DNA of 64,000 nucleotides from Cellulomonas sp. APG4 (GCF_009996735.1 NZ_JAACYI010000001.1:132522-196521), one strand, 5' to 3'; counted from the stretch's first letter, positions 20,818-30,700 are shown. The notes: generated by a model from the sequence alone, not told the origin. A program made the numbers and translations.

Positions 20818-22179
20818 ATGACCGCCACGACAGCCCCCGAGGTCCGCGAGAAGCGACCGATCCCCGGCTTCGCCCAGCTGCAACGCATGGGGCGTTCCCT
20901 CATGCTCCCGATCGCGTCGCTGCCCGCGGCGGCCCTGCTCCTCCGGCTCGGGCAGCCGGACATGCTGGGTGCCGACGGCCTCGCGGGCGCCTGGGGCGAC
21001 TGGCTGCTGCCCGTGGCGTCGGTGCTCGGATCGGCCGGCAACGCGCTCTTCGCCAACCTGCCGCTGCTGTTCGCCGTCGGCATCGCGGTCGGATACGCAC
21101 GCAAGTCGGACGGCTCGACCGGCCTGGCCGCCGTCATCGGCTACCTCGTGTTCAAGGGCGTCACCGACGCGCTGTCCCCGTTCGCGCTGGGCGAGGCGGC
21201 CGAGGGCGAGACGCAGGAGCTCATCAACTACGGCGTGCTGGGCGGCATCGTCATCGGCGTGGTCACCGCGCTGCTGTACCAGCGCTTCTACCGGATCAAG
21301 CTGCCCCCGTACCTCGCGTTCTTCGGCGGGCGCCGGTTCGTGCCGATCGTCACCGCGGGCTCGGCCGTGCTCATCGCCGTCATCGGGACGCTCGTCTACC
21401 CCGTGTTCGACGCGGGCCTCACCGCGGTCGGGCAGTTCGTGACCGGCAGCACGATCCTCGGCGGGTTCGTCTACGGCACGGCCAACCGCCTGCTCGTGCC
21501 CATCGGCCTGCACCACCTGCTCAACTCGCTCCCGTGGTTCCAGTTCGGCGAGTTCGAGGCCGACGGCGAGATCTGGCAGGGCGACATCAACCGGTTCCTG
21601 CACGGCGACCCGACGGCGGGCACGTTCATGACGGGCTTCTTCCCGATCATGATGTTCGCGCTGCCGGCCGCGGCGCTCGCGATCGTCCACACGGCCAAGC
21701 CCGCCAAGCGCAAGATCGTCGCGGGCATCATGGGATCGGCGGCGCTCGTCTCGTTCGTCACCGGCGTCACCGAGCCCCTCGAGTTCGCGTTCGTCTACGT
21801 GGCCTACCCGCTCTACGCGATCCACGCCGTGCTCACCGGGACGTCGCTCGCCCTGGTCAACGCACTCGACATCCGCAGCGGGTTCGGCTTCAGCGCGGGC
21901 GCGATCGACTACCTGCTCAACTTCCGGATCGCCGAGCAGCCGCTGCTGCTCATCCCGATCGGGCTCGCCTACGGCGCGCTGTACTACGTGCTGTTCCGGT
22001 TCGTCATCACGCGCTGGAACCTGCGGACGCCGGGCCGCGAGGACGACGACACCGTCGCCGACAACAACGTGCTCGTGGACCAGCCGGTCGACGCCTCCGC
22101 GGCGGGGGCGAGCGCGACCGCCGGCGCCGGCACGGTGCGGACGGGCGACGAGCCCGCGCCCGGCCGGACGTCGGGCTGA
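20818..22179 (+). CDS. PTS EIIC, N-acetylglucosamine/glucose type
   Basis: The protein has 453 residues with about ten membrane segments. It starts FAQLQRMGRSLMLPIASLPAAALLLRLGQ, the standard entry of NagE/PtsG EIIC domains, and carries the substrate-loop signature VTGVTEPLEF (about 335). GLHHLLNS also matches. A non-conserved, charged tail (about 425-453) follows the last helix, with no EIIB or EIIA fused. ATG 20818 has GAGGAG about 11 bases upstream. It is the sugar channel for the EIIA and EIIB encoded divergently. The dre-like site and GntR gene upstream favour N-acetylglucosamine as the substrate. Confidence 0.92.
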   Translation: MTATTAPEVREKRPIPGFAQLQRMGRSLMLPIASLPAAALLLRLGQPDMLGADGLAGAWGDWLLPVASVLGSAGNALFANLPLLFAVGIAVGYARKSDGSTGLAAVIGYLVFKGVTDALSPFALGEAAEGETQELINYGVLGGIVIGVVTALLYQRFYRIKLPPYLAFFGGRRFVPIVTAGSAVLIAVIGTLVYPVFDAGLTAVGQFVTGSTILGGFVYGTANRLLVPIGLHHLLNSLPWFQFGEFEADGEIWQGDINRFLHGDPTAGTFMTGFFPIMMFALPAAALAIVHTAKPAKRKIVAGIMGSAALVSFVTGVTEPLEFAFVYVAYPLYAIHAVLTGTSLALVNALDIRSGFGFSAGAIDYLLNFRIAEQPLLLIPIGLAYGALYYVLFRFVITRWNLRTPGREDDDTVADNNVLVDQPVDASAAGASATAGAGTVRTGDEPAPGRTSG

Positions 22180-22197
22180 CGACGCGCGGCGCGCGGG

Positions 22198-22461
22198 CTA
22201 CGGCTCGGACGTCGTGAGGAACGCCTCGAGGGCGTCGAGCGCCGCACCGGCCTCGGCGCCCTCGGCCGCGAGCACCACCTCGTCGCCCTGCTTCGCGCCC
22301 AACGCCATGACGGACAGGATGCTCGACGCGGGCTGCGCCGCGGCGCCGTCCTTGGCGATCGTCACCGGGACCGGCTGGGAGCCCGCGAGCTTGACGAAGA
22401 GCGCCGCGGGGCGGGCGTGCAGCCCCTCGGCGAAGGCGACGGTGACGCGACGTTCGGGCAC
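22198..22461 (-). CDS. ptsH: PTS phosphocarrier HPr
   Basis: The protein has 87 residues, the usual HPr length. The active histidine is His15 (GLHARPAALFV) and the regulatory-type serine is Ser46 (PASSILSVMALG). It passes phosphate from Enzyme I to EIIA; no Enzyme I gene is in the window. GTG 22461 has GGAGG 5 bases upstream. It converges on EIIC, with stops only 18 bases apart. A strong dre-like palindrome ends 29 bases upstream of the start, so it is probably in the same regulon. Confidence 0.93.
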   Translation of the reverse strand: MPERRVTVAFAEGLHARPAALFVKLAGSQPVPVTIAKDGAAAQPASSILSVMALGAKQGDEVVLAAEGAEAGAALDALEAFLTTSEP

Positions 22462-22489
22462 GGGGGCCTCCGGACGGACGGGGACGACA

Positions 22490-22505
22490 AGTGGTCTGGA
22501 CCACC
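22490..22505. promoter_or_regulatory. dre-like DasR operator upstream of HPr
   Basis: AGTGGTCTGGACCACC includes perfect arms GTGGTC and GACCAC around TG (22491-22504) and matches 13 of 16 positions of the known dre consensus. It sits just upstream of the HPr start on the minus strand, where a repressor would block transcription. Confidence 0.7.
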
Positions 22506-22734
22506 GTAGCGCCGTCGAGAGCCCGCCGCCACGGGACCGGGGAGGGTGCGTGCCGTCGCCCGGCACGCAGCCTCCCCGTCGTCCAAGGTGTCGGCCGACG
22601 GTCCCGCCCCCTGTACGCCCAGGGCAGACACCCCGACGGCGTGCCGCGCCGCGTGCGCGGCTAGCGTCCGAAGGAGCCGCCGGGCCCTCGGGGCACCGAC
22701 GGGCCACGACCCACCCGGGCCCACAGGAGACGTC

Positions 22735-23133
22735 ATGAGCCGCACCGCCGCGAGGCCGCTCGCACTCACCCGCCCCGCGCCGCCCCCGCTGCTGCGCCAC
22801 GTCGTCGGGCGGATCCTGCGAGACCGGCGGACCGACGCCGACCGCACGCTGCGCGACGTCGCGCACGAGGCACGCGTGTCGGTCGCCTACCTGTCCGAGA
22901 TCGAACGAGGCCGCAAGGAGGCGTCGTCGGAGGTGCTCGTCGCCGTATGCGGAGCGCTCGGCCTGTCGCTCGCGGACCTGCTCGCACGCGCCCACGACCA
23001 GCTCGTCGGGCCCGGCGCACGCGTCCTGAGCCTCACCTCCCGCGCCGCCGGACCCGCGACCGCCGGTGCCCCGTCCGCACCGTCCGCTGGGACCGTGCAG
23101 GTCGGGGCGCGCGTCATGGCGCTGGCCGCTTGA
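22735..23133 (+). CDS. Xre-family regulator, PopR/ClgR-like
   Basis: The protein has 132 residues. An Xre helix-turn-helix occupies about 18-80, with [31 protein letters not shown], a close match in pattern to the actinobacterial Clp regulators ClgR and PopR. The protein ends in VMALAA; ClgR and PopR are known to be degraded by Clp through C-terminal alanines, so the tail is probably a degron. ATG 22735 has AGGAGA 4 bases upstream. The gene converges on, and overlaps by 20 bases, the clpP pair. A dyad with TCTGCC/GGCAGA arms upstream of the clpP genes (24427-24466) fits the half-sites reported for PopR. Confidence 0.8.
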   Translation: MSRTAARPLALTRPAPPPLLRHVVGRILRDRRTDADRTLRDVAHEARVSVAYLSEIERGRKEASSEVLVAVCGALGLSLADLLARAHDQLVGPGARVLSLTSRAAGPATAGAPSAPSAGTVQVGARVMALAA

Positions 23134-23719
23134 GGGAGGTCACGACGGCGTCCACCACCCCGTACTCGACCGCGCGCGGAGCGGTGAGCACGAGGTCCCT
23201 GTCGGTGTCGGCGCGCAGGCGCTCGACCGGCTGACCCGTGTGACGCGCGAGGACCTCCTCGACCTCGGCGCGCATCCGCAGCACCTCACGGGCCTGGATC
23301 TCGAGGGCCGCCGCGGTGCCCTGGGCACCGCCCGAGGGCTGGTGCAGGAGCACGCGCGCGTGCTCGAGCGCGAACCGCTTGCCCGGCGCCCCGGCCGCGA
23401 GCAGCACGGCCGCCGCCGACGCCGCCTGCCCCAGGCAGAAGGTCGCGACGTCGGGACGCACGTACTGCATCGTGTCGTAGATCGCCATGAGCGCCGTGAG
23501 CGAGCCGCCCGGGGAGTTCAGGTACAGGTGGATGTCCGCGTCCGGGTTCTCGGACTGCAGGTGCAGCAGCTGCGCCACCACCACGTTCGCGACGCCGTCG
23601 TCGATCTCGGTCCCGAGCACGATGATGCGGTCGGAGAGCAGGCGACTGAAGACGTCGGCCGCGCGCTCCCCGCGCGGCAGGCGCTCGACGACCGTGGGGA
23701 TCGTGTACTGGCCGGCCAT
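23114..23719 (-). CDS. ATP-dependent Clp protease proteolytic subunit (second of pair)
   Basis: The protein has 201 residues. Catalytic Ser101 ([10 protein letters not shown]), His126 (VLLHQPSGG) and the Asp in DTDRD (172-176) are present, as is the YLNSPGGS oxyanion segment. It should assemble with the upstream ClpP into a mixed 14-mer fed by a Clp ATPase encoded elsewhere. Its ATG shares one base with the TGA of the upstream clpP (TGATG), so the two are coupled. The adjacent PopR-like gene suggests these match the clpP3/clpP4 pair of Streptomyces rather than the housekeeping clpP1/clpP2 next to clpX; no clpX or tig is nearby. Confidence 0.92.
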   Translation of the reverse strand: MAGQYTIPTVVERLPRGERAADVFSRLLSDRIIVLGTEIDDGVANVVVAQLLHLQSENPDADIHLYLNSPGGSLTALMAIYDTMQYVRPDVATFCLGQAASAAAVLLAAGAPGKRFALEHARVLLHQPSGGAQGTAAALEIQAREVLRMRAEVEEVLARHTGQPVERLRADTDRDLVLTAPRAVEYGVVDAVVTSLKRPAP

Positions 23720-24342
23720 CAGAGCCCCACCGTCCGCGCGTCGCCCTCGGGCCGGATGTCGTCGAGGCTCGCGACCACGCGGTCGACGAACCCGTAGTCG
23801 CGGGCCTCGTCGGCCGTGAACCACCGGTCCCGGTCGGCATCCGCCTCGATCCGCTCGACGGGGTGGCCCGTGTGCTCGGCGATGAGCCCGAGCATCGTGC
23901 GCTTGGTGTGGCTGAGGTTCTCGGCCTGGATCGCGATGTCGACTGCGGTGCCCTGGAAGCCACCCGAGGGCTGGTGCATGAGCACCCGGGCGTGCGGGAG
24001 GGCGAAGCGTTTGCCCGGGGTGCCGGCGCTCAGCAGGAACTGCCCCGCGCTCGCCGCGAGCCCCATCGCGAGGGTCGCGACGTCGTTGGGCACCAGGCGC
24101 ATCGTGTCGTAGATCGCGAGCGCCGCACTGATCGAGCCCCCGGGCGAGTTCACGTACAGCGCGATGTCGCGCCTCGGGTCCTCGGCGGAGAGCAGCAGCA
24201 GGCCCGCGCACAGCCGGTTCGCGACCGCGTCGTCCACCTGCTGCCCCAGCACCAGGATGCGCTGGTGGAGCAGGCGGGTCGCGAGCTGGTCGTCGAAGCC
24301 GCCGACGGCGGGTGGGGCGGTCGCCAGGGTGGCGGCGGTCAT
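23719..24342 (-). CDS. ATP-dependent Clp protease proteolytic subunit (first of pair)
   Basis: The protein has 207 residues with a short N-terminal propeptide-like stretch. Catalytic Ser98 ([10 protein letters not shown]), His123 (VLMHQPSGG) and Asp in the DADRD region are visible. The second-position Gly in GLAAS differs from the more common GQAAS. ATG 24342 has GGAGG about 7 bases upstream. The gene is first of a two-gene clpP operon and is divergent from the epimerase gene across a 139-base region that carries a large inverted repeat. It probably forms a hetero-oligomer with the next ClpP. Confidence 0.92.
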   Translation of the reverse strand: MTAATLATAPPAVGGFDDQLATRLLHQRILVLGQQVDDAVANRLCAGLLLLSAEDPRRDIALYVNSPGGSISAALAIYDTMRLVPNDVATLAMGLAASAGQFLLSAGTPGKRFALPHARVLMHQPSGGFQGTAVDIAIQAENLSHTKRTMLGLIAEHTGHPVERIEADADRDRWFTADEARDYGFVDRVVASLDDIRPEGDARTVGL

Positions 24343-24426
24343 GGTCGTCCTCCGGTGGTCGGTGCGTGCGACCGGCGCGTCCGGTGGCACGAGCCCATGC
24401 GACCACCGGCTCCCACGCCCGGGGTG

Positions 24427-24466
24427 CGACGTCTGCCGTCGGCGGATCCGCCCGCGGCAGACGCCG
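24427..24466. promoter_or_regulatory. 40-base dyad, PopR-like operator candidate
   Basis: Two concentric inverted repeats share the centre 24446.5: outer arms GTCTGCCG (24431-24438) and CGGCAGAC (24455-24462), inner perfect palindrome GGCGGATCCGCC (24441-24452), with partial symmetry out to 24427/24466. It lies between the clpP operon and the divergent epimerase gene. The outer half-sites TCTGCC/GGCAGA are those I recall for the Streptomyces regulator PopR, though there the spacing is 3 bases and here it is 18. Confidence 0.6.
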
Positions 24467-24481
24467 CCCTAGGGTGGGGCG

Positions 24482-25489
24482 ATGAAGATCGTCATCCCCG
24501 GCGGCACGGGACAGGTCGGTGGGCAGCTGCGCCGTGCGCTCAGCGCGCAGGGACACGAGGTCACCGTGCTGAGCCGGCGCCGCGAGCAGCTCGAGGACGG
24601 CGTGCGGCACGCGGTCTGGGACGGCCGCACCCTCGGCCCGTGGGCTGCCGAGATCGACGGCGCAGACGCCGTGATCAACCTCGCGGGACGCAGCGTGAGC
24701 TGTCGGTACACGGACGCGAACCTGCGGGCGATGATGTCGTCCCGGGTCGACTCGACGCGCGTGGTGGGCGAGGCGATCGCCCGCGCCGAGCGGCCGCCGT
24801 CCGTCTGGCTCCAGATGAGCACGGCCACGATCTACGCCGACTCCCGCAGCCGCGGCGACGACCGTCCGCACAACGAGGCAACCGGTGTGATCGGCGGCGA
24901 CGAGCCCGACGTCCCCCTGTCCTGGGAGTACAGCGTGCGGATCGCGCGGCGGTGGGAGGCCGCGCTCGCCGAGGCGGACCTCCCGGCCACCCGGCGCGTC
25001 GCCCTGCGCACCGCGATGGTGATGACGCCCGATCGCGGCGGCGTGTTCGACTACCTGTCCTGGATGGCCCGCCTGGGGCTCGGCGGGCCGGTCGCGGGCG
25101 GAGGCCAGTACGTGTCCTGGGTCCACGGTGACGACCTGGTGCGGACCGTGACGTTCCTGCTCGCACGCGAGGACCTCGACGGCCCCGTGATCGTGGCGGC
25201 TCCCGAGCCCCTCCCCCAGCGGGTGTTCATGCGATCCCTCCGCCGCGCCTGGGGTGTGCCGGTCGGCCTGCCTGCGACCCGGTTGATGGCCGAGCTCGGC
25301 GCGCTCGTGCTGCGCACCGACACCGAGCTGCTGCTCAAGAGCCGGCGCGTGGTGCCGGGTCGCCTGCTCGACGCCGGCTTCGCGTTCGAGCACCCCGCGT
25401 GGGAGCGTGCCGCGCTCGATCTCGTGGGCCGAAGGCGCCGCGGCGACCTCGGCGGTGTGGCGGCGGCGTCCCGTCCGTCGATCACGTGA
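24482..25489 (+). CDS. SDR39U1/TIGR01777-type NAD(P)-dependent epimerase-like protein
   Basis: The protein has 335 residues. The nucleotide-binding motif is GGTGQVG (7-13), followed by [12 protein letters not shown] and [11 protein letters not shown], and it ends with a DUF1731-type helical segment ([20 protein letters not shown]), the diagnostic pair of this family (YfcH/SULA-like). A normal YxxxK is not obvious: the region reads [16 protein letters not shown], so catalysis may be lost or different. The reaction of this family is unknown. It may share the clpP promoter region. Its stop overlaps the convergent membrane-protein gene by 8 bases. Confidence 0.85.
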   Translation: MKIVIPGGTGQVGGQLRRALSAQGHEVTVLSRRREQLEDGVRHAVWDGRTLGPWAAEIDGADAVINLAGRSVSCRYTDANLRAMMSSRVDSTRVVGEAIARAERPPSVWLQMSTATIYADSRSRGDDRPHNEATGVIGGDEPDVPLSWEYSVRIARRWEAALAEADLPATRRVALRTAMVMTPDRGGVFDYLSWMARLGLGGPVAGGGQYVSWVHGDDLVRTVTFLLAREDLDGPVIVAAPEPLPQRVFMRSLRRAWGVPVGLPATRLMAELGALVLRTDTELLLKSRRVVPGRLLDAGFAFEHPAWERAALDLVGRRRRGDLGGVAAASRPSIT

Positions 25490-25874
25490 CCAGCCGTCGC
25501 ACCCCGAGACGCGCGAGCAGGAGCACCGCGATCAGCGCGGTGACCGCCCAGAACCCGCCGAGGCGCACCGCGTCGCCGAAGACGAGGTCCACCACCCAGA
25601 GCACCAGGAGCTTCGATCCCGGCAGGACGAGCACGAGCATCCCGCCGGCAACGAGGCGTCCTGCGGCCGAACCCGCTGCACGCAGGTGCCCGACGACGGC
25701 GGCCTTGACGCGCACCACCACCTCGAGGACCGCCTTGAGCAGGACGGCGGTGAGGAGGGACAGGCTGAACGTCTCGCTGAGCACCGCCGGCACGTACTCG
25801 ACGGCGAGGTTCAGCACCGTCACGTAGACGAACACGTCGACGACGTGCACCGCCGGCGGGCGCGTCGTGCTCAT
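25482..25874 (-). CDS. Small integral membrane protein, unknown function
   Basis: The protein has 130 residues from ATG 25874. Three or four hydrophobic segments are visible (about 10-30, 38-58, 70-92, 103-125), separated by short Arg/Lys loops, with little else. I do not recognise the family with certainty; conserved actinobacterial membrane proteins of this length and layout are common. It ends 8 bases inside the epimerase gene on the other strand. Codon use and hydrophobic periodicity support a real gene. Confidence 0.7.
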   Translation of the reverse strand: MSTTRPPAVHVVDVFVYVTVLNLAVEYVPAVLSETFSLSLLTAVLLKAVLEVVVRVKAAVVGHLRAAGSAAGRLVAGGMLVLVLPGSKLLVLWVVDLVFGDAVRLGGFWAVTALIAVLLLARLGVRRLVT

Positions 25875-26133
25875 CCGCCGACGGCCGAGACCGTCACGGC
25901 TGCGCCGGGGAGCCCCGGTCCGGCTGGACACGCGCACCACGCGAAACCCTTCTCCGGTCCTGCGGCGAGCGTAGACCCCACGGCGCGCGCTGCATCACCC
26001 GAGGACACGCCGGTTCGCGCATCGGTTCGAGGATGTGCGTCGTGGGACACCCGCCTGGGCAAAGGAGTCCGGGCAGCCGGCGCCCGCCGCGACCCGAGGT
26101 GAGCGCCTTGAGGTCGAGGGACACCACACACGA

Positions 26134-26165
26134 CGAAGGCCCGGACCATCAGGTCCGGGCCTTCG
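26134..26165. terminator. Strong hairpin beside tRNA fragment (terminator)
   Basis: Perfect 14-base arms CGAAGGCCCGGACC (26134-26147) and GGTCCGGGCCTTCG (26152-26165) with a 4-base loop, followed on the plus strand by TCTTCTTG. It sits 8 bases beyond the 3' end of the minus-strand tRNA fragment, where a tRNA terminator would be expected. Confidence 0.8.
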
Positions 26166-26173
26166 TCTTCTTG

Positions 26174-26215
26174 TAGCGGGGGCAGGATTTGAACCTGCGA
26201 CCTCTGGGTTATGAG
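26174..26215 (-). other. att site: 3' half of an elongator tRNA-Met gene
   Basis: Read on the minus strand, this 42-base piece begins in the anticodon loop (CTCATAA, anticodon CAT) and continues through CCCAG, the variable loop, a perfect T-arm (GCAGG-TTCAAAT-CCTGC) and the acceptor strand CCCCGCT with discriminator A. The bases before the loop (GCGTCG) cannot pair with CCCAG, so the 5' half is missing. No CCA is encoded. An isolated tRNA 3' half next to an integrase gene is the hallmark of an integration junction. Confidence 0.8.
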
Positions 26216-26366
26216 CGACGCAACCTTGCCCGAAACCGTGGCCACAGCTAGCGTCGATACCAGCATCTTCACAGGTCAGGAGGCACATCACTGTCCGCCG
26301 GTGTCCGGCCACGTACGTGCCCGTACGGGTACGGCTGCTGACCATCTGCTCACCAGAGGAGGTTCG

Positions 26367-27479
26367 ATGGGCTGGGTGGTCGAGCGGCCGAGGCAACGCG
26401 GACGGCGGTACACCGGGGTCTACCGCGACACCCACGGGCGCCTTCGCTCCGCCGGCACGTTCGACTCCCGCCGAGAGGCGGAGCGGGCAGCGATGCGCGC
26501 GGAGGAAAGGATCACAGACGGCACGTGGGTCGATCGACGCGCAGGCCGGGTGACGTTCCGGGCGTATGCAGAGGACGTCTGGCTGCCGTCCCGCCACCTT
26601 GAGGTCTCGACGCTCGCTGCGTACCGCTCCTATCTGCGCCGGCACTTCATCCCGTTCTTCGGCGAGATGCGGCTGGCGCAGATCACCGCGTCGAACGTGC
26701 AGACCTGGGTCCGGTCTGCCCTCGACCAGGGCTTGTCCCCTCGGTCGATCGCCAAATACCACGTGATGCTGCACTCGGTCTTCGCCCGGGCGGTCCGGGA
26801 CCGGCTCATCGCCTTCAACCCCTGCGAGAGCACGGAGTTGCCCAAGGTGGTCACCAAGAAGGCTCGGACCTTGACACCTGAGGAGTACTCCGCCGTCCTG
26901 GCCGAGATCCCGCCGAGGTTCAAGCCGATGGTGATGACGGCGATCGAGACCGGGCTGCGGTGGGGCGAGCTCGTCGCGCTGCGACCGCGGCACGTCGACT
27001 TCCTGCGCCGCACGATCACCGTCGAGGAGACGATCGTCGAGGTCTCGCGCAAGGACTCCCCGACCGGCGAGCGCCTCATCGTCAAGCCCTACCCGAAAGA
27101 CGACGAGCCCCGAACACTCCGCGTGTCGCAGGGCCTGCTCGACGTCCTTGCTGGCCGCATTGCCGAGCTCGGCCTGACTCGTGACGATCTACTCTTCCCG
27201 TCGCGCGAGACCGCCGGAGGACAGCCGCTGTCGCGTGCGACGTTCAACACACGGCACTGGAGGCCCGCAGTCGAGCGCTCCGAGGTGGACTTCACGGTGC
27301 GCATGCACGACCTTCGGCACGCGCACGCCTCGTGGCTGCTCGCAGGTGGCGCAGACCTGAAGACGGTCATGGAGCGCATGGGGCACTCGCAGATCATGAC
27401 GACGCAGCGGTACCTTCACACCCTTCCGGAGGCGCAGGACGAGGCGCTCGCCGCATTCGAGAGGATTCGGACCCGGTAG
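26367..27479 (+). CDS. int: Tyrosine site-specific integrase
   Basis: The protein has 370 residues. The N-terminal arm-binding region (1-55, GRRYTGVYRDTHGRLRSAGTF) and SAM-like core-binding domain (about 60-150, LAAYRSYLRRHFIPFFGEMRL) precede the catalytic domain. Catalytic residues seen: Arg198 (TGLRWGEL), His314 and Arg317 (MHDLRHAH), the GHS motif and nucleophile Tyr349 (TTQRYLH). ATG 26367 is fixed by GAGGAGG 5 bases upstream, although the frame is open further back into the tRNA fragment. It lies 151 bases from the tRNA fragment and most likely catalysed integration there. No excisionase gene is visible next to it. The gene looks intact. Confidence 0.93.
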   Translation: MGWVVERPRQRGRRYTGVYRDTHGRLRSAGTFDSRREAERAAMRAEERITDGTWVDRRAGRVTFRAYAEDVWLPSRHLEVSTLAAYRSYLRRHFIPFFGEMRLAQITASNVQTWVRSALDQGLSPRSIAKYHVMLHSVFARAVRDRLIAFNPCESTELPKVVTKKARTLTPEEYSAVLAEIPPRFKPMVMTAIETGLRWGELVALRPRHVDFLRRTITVEETIVEVSRKDSPTGERLIVKPYPKDDEPRTLRVSQGLLDVLAGRIAELGLTRDDLLFPSRETAGGQPLSRATFNTRHWRPAVERSEVDFTVRMHDLRHAHASWLLAGGADLKTVMERMGHSQIMTTQRYLHTLPEAQDEALAAFERIRTR

Positions 27480-27714
27480 CTCGCCAGCCGGCGAATCCCC
27501 GGCCGCCGCGAGACGTCTTCCGGTCCCCGACGTCACTCGGGCCGAGGGCGATCTGAGTCTGCTGTCGTTGACGGTGAATGCCGCCAACGGCGTCCCCCTG
27601 CGGCCAACCGCACTTGCCGCATGCGCATACCGGTGGCCTCATCCACATGGCCCAACTCCGTTCCCTTTCCTTGCTCGGATCCCGAGGCGGCCGCTCAAGG
27701 CGCGGGGCGACCGG

Positions 27715-30700
27715 TCAGTCGTGGGCCGCCGGGCGGGGCGCGACCGCGTGGTGCATCACCAGAAGGGCACGCGGCGGTCGTCGATCGTGCGCACGGTCCC
27801 GCAGTGCCTCAAGGAGTGCGTCGGCGTCAGCGGCAGCGAGCCCGGCGGTCGGTTCGTCCAGGACCAGTACGGCCGGGTCACGCAGCAGCGCGCGCGCAAG
27901 GACGAGCCGTCGCCGCTCCCCCCCGGAGATCGTCGCCCCGCTCAGCCACGTGTCGAGCCCGTCCTCCAGGCCGGCGAACCACCCGCCCAGATGGGCGTCG
28001 TGCAGCGCCCGCACCAGGGCGTCGTCTGGGGCGTCCGGGCACGCGAGGCGAAGGTTCTCGCGCAGAGTCGTCGCGAAGACGTGGTCGGCGTCGCCGGCGA
28101 GCGCCACGAGGCCCTCCCGACGGGCGTCCGCCGGCTCCCGTCCGCACACCACGACCCGGCCGGCTGCGGGAGCCCTCAGCCCCACGAGCACCGCGGCCAG
28201 GGTCGACTTGCCGCCGCCGGAGGGCCAGGTGATCTCGCGCACCTGGGCAGGTGCGACAGTGAGGTCGACGCCATCCAGGACAGGTCGGCCGCCCCACCCC
28301 GCGTGCAGGCCCGCGACGACGACGCCCTCGCAGGCGTCGCTCTGCTGGGTCCGGCGGGCGCCGGCATCGGAGGCGACGGCGGGGGCGCCGGCTACCGCAC
28401 CGAGTGCGGCGAGCCGGTTCGCGGCGGAGGCGCCGCGATGACGGGCCCGGGCCGCTGGCAGGAGCTCCAGGAGCACCTCCCCGGTCGCGACCGCACCGAG
28501 CAGGAGCACCGCTACCTCCTCCGGTCCGAGGTCGCTGCGCGGGGCGAGCGCGGCGGCGAGTGCCGCGCCCACGACCGCCACCGCGCCACCGACCTCTGCG
28601 ACCGCGCGCCCGAGGCCGTCGGTCCGCGCGTCCTGCGCGCGGGCCGCCTCCGCCGCCTGCTCGCGGGCGGCGAGCTCGCGGCGTACCGCCCGGTCGAGCC
28701 CGTCAGCGCCCTCGACCGCGGCCACGACGGCGTCGTGCAGCGCCTCGCCGGTCGACTCCAGGACCGGACCGTGCTGCCGGTCGGCACGGAGGACGGTCCA
28801 GGGTGCGAGGATACCCGCGGTCACCACCGCGAGCGCCCACGGCAGGAGGGTCGCTGGATGCAGCCACGCGAGGCCCGCCGTCGCGACGGCGAGCGCTGTC
28901 AGTGCGGCCGCGATCGGCACAGCCCCGCGGACGCGCCCGTCGAGCCTGGTGTCGACGTCCTCCACGACGCGGAGCAGGAGCGTCCCCCGGCGGGCGGTGA
29001 GACGACCGGGCACCTGCGGGATCAGCGCCGCGACCACGTCCCCGCGCCACCCCGCCAGAAGGGACAACCCGGCGTCGTGGGAGGCGAGTCGCTCGAGGTA
29101 GCGGAAGAGGGGCCGCGCGATGGCGAAGCTGCGCACGGCGACCACCGCGAGCGACAGGGTGAGGATCGGCGGCTGGGCGGAGGCGCGCACGATCATCCAG
29201 CTGGCGGCCACCGTCAGGCCGATCCCTGAGAGCAGGGACGCTGCCCCCGCGACGGCCGCGACCGCGAACCGGGCGCGCGCGTCCATCGCGGACCACTGCC
29301 GCCGGACCCCCACGAGGAGGCCGGTGTCCTCCGTGGTGCCGTCGGAGGCGACCGGCAGCTCACGGCCCGTCACGTCGTCGTGCGGCGCCGCGGCCCCACC
29401 CGACCCTGCGCGCTCGGGCGTCGCACCGGGCGCCCGCTCGGTCAGACGGGCCTGCTCGACGCGAACCACCCGGTCCGCGGCCCGGGACACCGGTTCGCGG
29501 TGGGTGGCGACCAGCACCGCGACCCCGCGCGCCGCCGCATCGCGCAGGCGCCGGAGGACGGCCTGCTCAGCGCCCGCGTCGAGGTGCGCAGTGGGCTCGT
29601 CCAGCAGCAGCGCGACGTCCTCCCCCGCCGCCCCGGCGTCCTCGGCCAGCACGAGCGCCCGTGCGAGCGCGAGGCGGTGCCTCTGCCCGGTCGAGAGACC
29701 GCCGCCGTCGTCCCCGAGCGGCGTGCCGAGGGCCACCTCGCCCAGCCCGAGCGCCGCGAGCACCTCCGCAGCACGCTCGTCGCCGGTGTCGAGCGCCTCA
29801 CGGACCGTACGAGCCGGCGGCAGCTGGGGCCGTTGGGGCACGTGCAGGGCGCCACGCGCCCAGACCCGGCCGCGGTCGGGCGTGCCGTGCCCGGCCATCA
29901 GCCGCAGGAGCGTCGTCTTGCCGCTGCCGGACCGCCCGACGATGGCGACCAGTTCCCCGGCTCGCACCGTCACGTCCGGGAGGACCACCGGCCGCCGGCG
30001 CCCCGCGAACCGAACGGAGGCGCCCTGTGCCCCCGCGGCCGACCCCTCCTCCCCCTCGCCGTCCTCACGTGCGGTGCCCCCGCCTGCCCCTGCCATCGCG
30101 TCGAGGCGGTCCATCACGGCGCTCGCCTGCGCGGACTCGTGGAACTGCGCCCCGGCTTCCCGCAGCGGGCGGTATGCCTCGGGCGCGAGCATGATCGCCG
30201 CGAGGGCCGGCCAGAGAGCCATCTCGCCGCCCGCCAGCCGCACCCCGGCGCCCACGGCGACGATCCCGACGGACACGGTCGCCACGAGGTCGAGCGCGGT
30301 CGAGGACAGGAAGGCCACGCCCAGCACCCGGGTCGTGGCTCGGGCGTACGCCCGACTGGACCGCCTGACCTGCTCGACCTGGCGCTCGGCGCGGTCGTAG
30401 AGCCTCAGCGTCACCAGCCCGCGGACCACGTCGAGGAAGTGCCCGGCGAGCCGGCCGCCGTGCGCGTACTGCTGGTCGGCGCCGCGTCGGGTGGCCCACC
30501 CGACGAGCGCCGCGAATAGGGGCACCAGCGGCAGGGTGAGCAGCACGGTCATGGCGGACGGCCAGTCGACCAGCACGAGCAGCGCGAGCACGACCGGAGG
30601 CAGCACGCCAGCGACCACGAGCGCGGGCAGGTAGGCCGCGAACCAGGGCCGGAGTGGGTCGAGTCCCGTGGACAGGACCGCGGCCGGGTCACCGCCCGCC

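Noticed and set aside
25894-26127. A 77-codon minus-strand frame between the membrane protein gene and the tRNA fragment
   Set aside because: It has no ribosome site, no domain, and lies beside a tRNA terminator; probably chance.
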